From contig JAISOV010000010.1 of assembly GCA_031275405.1 (NCBI GenBank), positions 1-55,766 on the forward strand: a stretch of DNA of 55,766 nucleotides. The letters run 5' to 3'. Below the pieces are notes generated by a model. That model saw nothing but the letters and a program-made list of their open reading frames with translations, made no database searches and was not told the DNA's origin. The stretch comes from Clostridium sp. (GTDB taxonomy: Bacteria > Bacillota > Clostridia > Lachnospirales > Lachnospiraceae). This document shows, one piece after another, positions 52,901-55,766 of the stretch (within the stretch, counting starts at the first letter, position 1; the number at the start of each line of letters is the position of its first letter). The position numbers and the translations under genes were made by a program.

Positions 52901-54080
52901 CGGTAAAATCGCCGTCTGCGCCCAAATACTGAATATAAGTCAATCTGCCCGTTGAATCGTAAGAGTAGTGTTCTCCGCCGATTCCGGTTTCGTCTATAGC
53001 GGCCAGCCGGTCAACTGCAAACATTTTTTTAGTTAATCTTCCATTGCTGTCAAATGACAATAAATATCTCGAAATATTCGTTCGCACCGGCAAGCCGTAT
53101 TCACTATTGCCGGCAGCAGATGTGAGCCACGTCGCATCGTCCTTGTTCTTTATCAAATCAGCATAGGACAGATCCGGAGCATAAGAGAGAGATTGAACCG
53201 GCTTGCCGTCGGCATCGAAATATTCGGCTGTATCAAGTTTCCAATCATCGTTGCAGCTGTAAATAGCGAGAGTGGGAGCATCCATATGATTTGCCCGGGT
53301 ATCCGCGCTCGGCAATCCCTGAGAATTAATATGCTCAAGGCGTAGTTCGTGAGTGTTCCTGGTGGTAGTGATTGCAAAAATATGATGTTTTACAGCGCGT
53401 TGAGCCGCACGAAGTTCATGGATTCCTAGCGGCTTTCCGTCAATCAACACGTAATCCGCAAAATACGATGTATGCGGCATGTAAGCGTAGTCATAGTAAA
53501 GGAACCCAAGCAACACGGCAGCCAGGCTCAACGCAGCGATTACGATGGAGCTTGTCCGCCGCCGCTTGCTCTCACGGCGGACAAGTGCGTCAAAATCAGT
53601 ACCGAGAACTCCGGACAGAATCTTTAGGTAAGCGGTTCGCTTTTGGATGTCAGCGTAAGAACTGACAAACAGGTTATTTTTCACAGCATTGAGGTTGTCG
53701 GGCATTACGTTGTTTTGATCGTCATGCCATTCTCCGTCGATCACAACCGGAAGTATGTCTTTGCTTCTGCCGCAGTCAATAAAGTGCTGGATTTCAAGCG
53801 GAACCCAGCTGCTTACGGGAGTATTGGGAGAACAAACAACTATCAGTTTCGAGGACTTATCGAGCTTATCGTTAATACTTTCCGCCAGACCACCAGCCTC
53901 TAAATCTGTTTCGTCACGGAAAATTTTCAGTTTTTGGGCGACTCTGCCGCGTTCGGTGCGGATTGCCCTGGGTATCCTATAACGCTCAAGCTTGCGCTGA
54001 AGCCAGGCAGCTTCTTTTTTATCTCGATGCGAATAACTTATAAACGCATCGTAGCGATAGCTTGTGTCTGCGGTTTCCAT
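49947..54080 (-). CDS. TIR domain-transmembrane-YD repeat receptor-like protein
   Basis: The 1377-residue protein has four parts. Residues 1-165 are a TIR domain (YDAFISYSHRDKKEAAWLQR, FRDETDLEAGGLAESIND, then LIVVCSP and SSWVPLEIQHF) with the likely NADase glutamate E96 after W92. Residues about 178-200 form one membrane helix preceded by RRESKRRR, so the TIR should be cytoplasmic. Residues about 365-1160 carry roughly 25 YD (Rhs-like) repeats of the type YDExGNxxxxxYFDxDGNPxxxxxGYA, period near 38 residues. After an acidic linker a C-terminal domain of about 145 residues follows, resembling lipoprotein/NTF2-like domains. No Rhs core cage or toxin tip is present. It starts 5 bp after the small upstream gene. 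TIR enzymes elsewhere degrade NAD or make cyclic ADP-ribose signals in defence. Confidence 0.85.
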   Translation of the reverse strand: METADTSYRYDAFISYSHRDKKEAAWLQRKLERYRIPRAIRTERGRVAQKLKIFRDETDLEAGGLAESINDKLDKSSKLIVVCSPNTPVSSWVPLEIQHFIDCGRSKDILPVVIDGEWHDDQNNVMPDNLNAVKNNLFVSSYADIQKRTAYLKILSGVLGTDFDALVRRESKRRRTSSIVIAALSLAAVLLGFLYYDYAYMPHTSYFADYVLIDGKPLGIHELRAAQRAVKHHIFAITTTRNTHELRLEHINSQGLPSADTRANHMDAPTLAIYSCNDDWKLDTAEYFDADGKPVQSLSYAPDLSYADLIKNKDDATWLTSAAGNSEYGLPVRTNISRYLLSFDSNGRLTKKMFAVDRLAAIDETGIGGEHYSYDSTGRLTYIQYLGADGDFTANIHGIAGELLTYDDSGNCYRVDYLDLDGAPTSNSMWYASTIESYDANGNATENRFLDADGNPTISAKGYAMETFEYNHKGFLTGNTYFGVDGEPVYGQYGCHKILLEHDDKGRSIGDSYYDTNNHPMLIPAGYASRVHIYDENGKVMEQRYHGADGEPRLNSSGIYKTISTYDESGNITAISNFGTDNELICSTQGYATIKMEYHDLGLQQAHSFFGVKDEPIIGLEGFHRQEFVYDNRNNITEIRLLGILGQPAMSSAGYASRKLKYDNAGNILEDAYFDDYETLTYTSGQVSRATYQYDERGYRTSAEYWKPDGTPVTDLVVSKIEYEYDAAGNKVQELRYSNGEKPNVLSYTYDSVGRLLSDGSATYQYDKWGNIIEKRSKSAASSTLPDRSRGYIREYDAKRNIVKNINDNGSFYVVEFNEKNVAVSTRYYDKSGNLSRQSNSEGVALIKAEYNERNLKTERRFFDENGNPMLSNEGYAYAVMDYDRNGNLTDTSYYDLYGNLVMNTSKGYARLKEVFDDYNRLLDRTYYGAKNEQLVRMAATYDERGNCTSNAMYNRQNKLQADQEHGVAKNVYFYDEYGYVIGQAWYDADDKPMAPFGAYAKYLRTREKNRTVRIEYYGIDGQLTLNQDGYAIETFTYDERGNETGRAFFDTDGHPVLLKWRFSRYEAMYDESGNLAESKFFDTVGREIKQTDGYLIKTMVYIKNIPQKILVFNGNDDSSLMGEIEIKLYTPITPYLEALPAGITPMQGNGGDDTVTVVSEPDDSLAIETRVADAFQVDSGNDGALSETVPSAGPSKPSFSEREYISAVNSFIRAIESFDGTMIMDTMEQTLFSVSAQLGAEQLGATVSESKIYHFYASFYDEELKNLKAEFGDKYGRNSYITYEILSEEYQPTDVITAANQALKDFGIRTLKIDEMVSLNIIFTVSGNISSGSENTGFLSTPLMLLKINGMWGLGTGDNFPKPPRDRFIDFYLGNR

Positions 54081-54085
54081 AGTTG

Positions 54086-54571
54086 TTAAGTCTCCAAGTC
54101 AGAATAACAGAGAGAACTAATGTCCTCTGCTTTTGCCATTTCGGCAAGTAGTGCGGCATATTTTCGCAATTCTTTCTGTAGTGCCGCAAGATCCTTGCGA
54201 AACGATGCTTTTACATGAACCGGTACGGTTTTCTCTTCGCCTAAGTTTTTGTGCCACTTCGTTGTGAAAGGGCGTAATATCTGATTCATTACAATCAATG
54301 CGATTTTAGAAAAGGCTTGTCCCTTGCGGCCATACTCTCTGAGAATGTCGCGTGTCATAGCAAAAAGAGAGTATATGCTTGCTAAAGCTGCCTGCTCATC
54401 TCCTTGTTCGTCAGACAGGGCTTGAAGTGCAGAACGAGTAATTAGCTCAACATACATTGCCCACGCCGCAGTCTCGTCCGCACTGACAAACTGAATCTCT
54501 GCCGTTGCAAATGGTGCTGATAGCGTTATTGACGTAAGATTAAATTTATGTAGCAGGTCATGAAGATTCAT
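54086..54571 (-). CDS. Uncharacterised partner of the TIR receptor
   Basis: The 161-residue soluble protein begins MNLHDLLHKFNLTSITLSAPFATAEIQF and is mostly alpha-helical afterwards; a tryptophan-containing segment, IVMNQILRPFTTKWHKNLGEE, is the most distinctive stretch. There is no membrane helix, signal peptide, cysteine pattern or enzyme motif that I recognise. AGGAGG stands 7 nt before the ATG at 54571. The TIR gene starts 5 bp after its stop, so the two are almost surely co-translated and functionally linked, for example as sensor adaptor, inhibitor or effector. I recall similar LRPF-x-KWH sequences in proteins encoded beside bacterial signalling or conflict genes, but cannot name the family. 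Confidence 0.75.
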   Translation of the reverse strand: MNLHDLLHKFNLTSITLSAPFATAEIQFVSADETAAWAMYVELITRSALQALSDEQGDEQAALASIYSLFAMTRDILREYGRKGQAFSKIALIVMNQILRPFTTKWHKNLGEEKTVPVHVKASFRKDLAALQKELRKYAALLAEMAKAEDISSLCYSDLET

Positions 54572-54626
54572 ATTCTTGCCTCCTTCTCGTTCCTTTATCA
54601 AACAGATGAGTTATTCGTTCTCGTTT

Positions 54627-54758
54627 TCAAGCGATTGCCGCTTGTTCTGTCTGCTCACGCTCCGGCTCGCGTTTCAGTTCTTCCTCAGACGGCGGGAATG
54701 GCATATCTTTCGATGCGAACAGATTTTCATGATCGGCGAGAACGGAGTGCTTCGTCAT
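54627..54758 (-). CDS. Small ORF (43 aa) in the leader of the TIR operon
   Basis: The frame reads MTKHSVLADHENLFASKDMP then FPPSEEELKREPEREQTEQA, acidic and proline-rich, with no hydrophobic part. It lies between the predicted promoter and the 161-residue gene. The ribosome site (AAAAGGGCG) is weak. The preceding out-of-frame stretch (54759-54900) also encodes a plausible peptide (CEQLERQINSFFYERLLATQ), so both may be pieces of one decayed mobile-element gene joined by a frameshift. Confidence 0.35.
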   Translation of the reverse strand: MTKHSVLADHENLFASKDMPFPPSEEELKREPEREQTEQAAIA

Positions 54759-54895
54759 CGTTTCGCCCTTTTCGGCTCAAATATTTTAGCTTCCCTGCGA
54801 ATCCCTTCATGTCCGCTTTTTGCGTTGCGAGTAGTCGTTCGTAAAAGAATGAATTTATCTGCCTTTCCAACTGCTCACAGCTCTTGAATGATAAT

Positions 54896-54924
54896 ATCAT
54901 AGCAGAAATATAAGCAAAAGTCAA
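54896..54924 (-). promoter_or_regulatory. Promoter of the TIR operon
   Basis: On the minus strand TTGACT (54924-54919) and TATGAT (54901-54896) are separated by 17 bp. Transcription would start near 54889, giving a leader of about 315 nt before the 161-residue gene. Confidence 0.6.
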
Positions 54925-55178
54925 TCACAAATTTACGAAGCCGCATCAAGAAGTAATGTTTTTACACCACCAAAGAGTATTCCTGATATTATTTTGAACG
55001 GATTGCTTAGCCATGTCAGATTGATCCTGATTTCTCCATAAGTTGATCCGTTTTACGCCTTTTCGTCTGCAACAGCGGCAAGGAGCGGGCCGAAATCCGC
55101 CGATTTTGGAAATTGTGGATCACTGCCGATAAACGGGCAGAAACTGCGGCTGCGTACCGTGGACAGCGGCTGCTTTTT
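54925..55178. other. Intergenic region upstream of the TIR operon
   Basis: About 250 bases without a supported gene on either strand. A divergent promoter for the right-hand gene should lie here or up to 55300, but no good -35/-10 pair was found by eye. Confidence 0.4.
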
Positions 55179-55196
55179 CTGGTATCATGATACCAG
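55179..55196. promoter_or_regulatory. 18-bp perfect palindrome, candidate operator
   Basis: CTGGTATCATGATACCAG is an exact 9+9 dyad at 55179-55196, about 110 bp before the next start codon. Its size and AT-rich centre fit a binding site of a dimeric repressor; there is no T-run after it, so it is unlikely to be a terminator. Confidence 0.45.
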
Positions 55197-55304
55197 CCGA
55201 CAGGAGATCACCGGCTGGCCTGGAGGAAGCACGGCGGGGAAAAGAGGGAACTGTTTTGTTGCGGCGCCTTTCCGTAAACGGATGCGAGAATAAAGGGGGC
55301 TTCT

Positions 55305-55766
55305 ATGCAGAAAAAATTATTGTTCCTTTCTTCCGTTCTTTCATTGATTCTTTTTGTCGTGCTATACACTTATTTATCCACGGAACCGGCAAGGGCAAAT
55401 AAAATCAGAGAGGAAGCAGCCCGTCAGCAAATCGAGGACTTTACGGAGAGCTATTTCAGGTTTGCCGAGAAAGTCCGGCTCGATACCGGCTCCGGGAAGA
55501 TGTCGGTCTCCGTATCGTTTCTTCCCGAAGTGGGTTCCTTCCCGGTGAAAGAAGAGATCTATCAGAGCGTTGCTTACCACGCGTTACAGATCGTAACCTT
55601 TTTCCCGGATGTCCGCCATTTTGATTATACCGTTTTATGGGACGATGATTCCAAACAGGAGGTTCTGGCTTTAGCGATCGACGAAGAGGCCATAAAGCGG
55701 CTGACTATGGCATATGACGAAGGATGCAGAAATCTGAATGACGGGTTTGAGCCGTCCTTTCACAAG
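55305..55766 (+). CDS. Membrane-anchored or secreted hypothetical protein (3' end cut by window)
   Basis: The frame is open from the ATG at 55305 to the window end (154 codons), behind AAAGGGGG. The N-terminus, MQKKLLFLSSVLSLILFVVL, is a signal peptide or membrane anchor, followed by a charged helix (KIREEAARQQIEDFTESYFRFAEKVR) and a mixed alpha/beta domain with FDYTVLWDDDSKQEVLALAI. There is no lipobox cysteine. I do not recognise the family; it was cut off before its end. Confidence 0.7.
   Translation, partial: MQKKLLFLSSVLSLILFVVLYTYLSTEPARANKIREEAARQQIEDFTESYFRFAEKVRLDTGSGKMSVSVSFLPEVGSFPVKEEIYQSVAYHALQIVTFFPDVRHFDYTVLWDDDSKQEVLALAIDEEAIKRLTMAYDEGCRNLNDGFEPSFHK

Noticed and set aside
49947..54080. 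YD-repeat protein as an Rhs toxin
   Set aside because: There is no Rhs core-cage signature (such as the DPxGL cleavage motif), no variable toxin tip and the N-terminus is TIR plus a membrane helix, so a delivered toxin is unlikely.
54560..54887. Two plus-strand open frames upstream of the TIR operon
   Set aside because: They overlap each other and the predicted minus-strand promoter, and have no ribosome sites.

Overview
This looks like the chromosome of a Gram-positive anaerobe of the Bacillota, most likely a gut Lachnospiraceae. The inference rests on gene content seen directly: a rapZ-whiA-HPr(Crh-like) cluster, a Pro-type T-box leader on proS, ThyX instead of ThyA, a TIGR02495-type radical SAM activase, a flavin reductase-rubredoxin fusion and strong AGGAGG ribosome sites. 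No rRNA genes and no CRISPR array were seen; one tRNA (Trp) is present.

Layout. 1-4.35 kb: a sugar-ABC ATPase (ugpC/msmX type), a CdaR/PucR-type regulator and a low-complexity protein with a 114-bp tandem duplication. 4.4-10.25 kb: an accessory island with an aadE-like remnant, a small serine recombinase, a ~560-bp non-coding segment bounded by 23-bp inverted repeats, then tRNA-Trp, trpS, a methyltransferase, a YbaK-type tRNA deacylase and a PLP amino-acid decarboxylase. 10.4-23.6 kb: metabolic and housekeeping genes (flavin reductase-rubredoxin, tadA, NrdG-like activase, MATE pump, tyrosine phosphatase, FMN alpha-hydroxyacid enzyme, TIM-barrel isomerase, PII-like protein with DUF1538 membrane protein, RlmI-like methyltransferase, carbamate kinase, chemoreceptor). 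23.7-31.7 kb: DeoR regulator, T-box, proS, esterase, Na+/proline symporter, a double-domain ThyX and an aldo/keto reductase. 31.8-42.3 kb: hflKC on the minus strand, then ROK glucokinase, murB, rapZ, whiA, crh-like HPr, lipid kinase, fba, with a cyclophilin on the minus strand and a GNAT enzyme. 42.3-44.2 kb: glnB-amtB with two hairpins that look like regulated terminators.

44.4-49.9 kb is a bacteriocin-type cassette: a double-glycine peptide, a membrane protein broken at a T12 tract, a C39-peptidase ABC exporter and a HlyD-type partner broken by a frameshift. It is AT-richer than its surroundings and is bracketed by a 52-bp imperfect direct repeat. 49.9-54.9 kb (minus strand) holds the most unusual locus: a 161-residue protein of unknown family, 5 bp ahead of a 1377-residue protein with a cytoplasmic TIR domain, one membrane helix and about 25 YD (Rhs-like) repeats predicted outside the cell, the general plan of a Toll-like receptor. 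The window ends inside a small exported or membrane-anchored protein.

Two hypotheses stand out: (1) the TIR-TM-YD receptor pair as an unrecognised defence or signalling system; (2) the recombinase-adjacent inverted repeats as an invertible segment controlling a tRNA-Trp/TrpS/deacylase/decarboxylase cassette.
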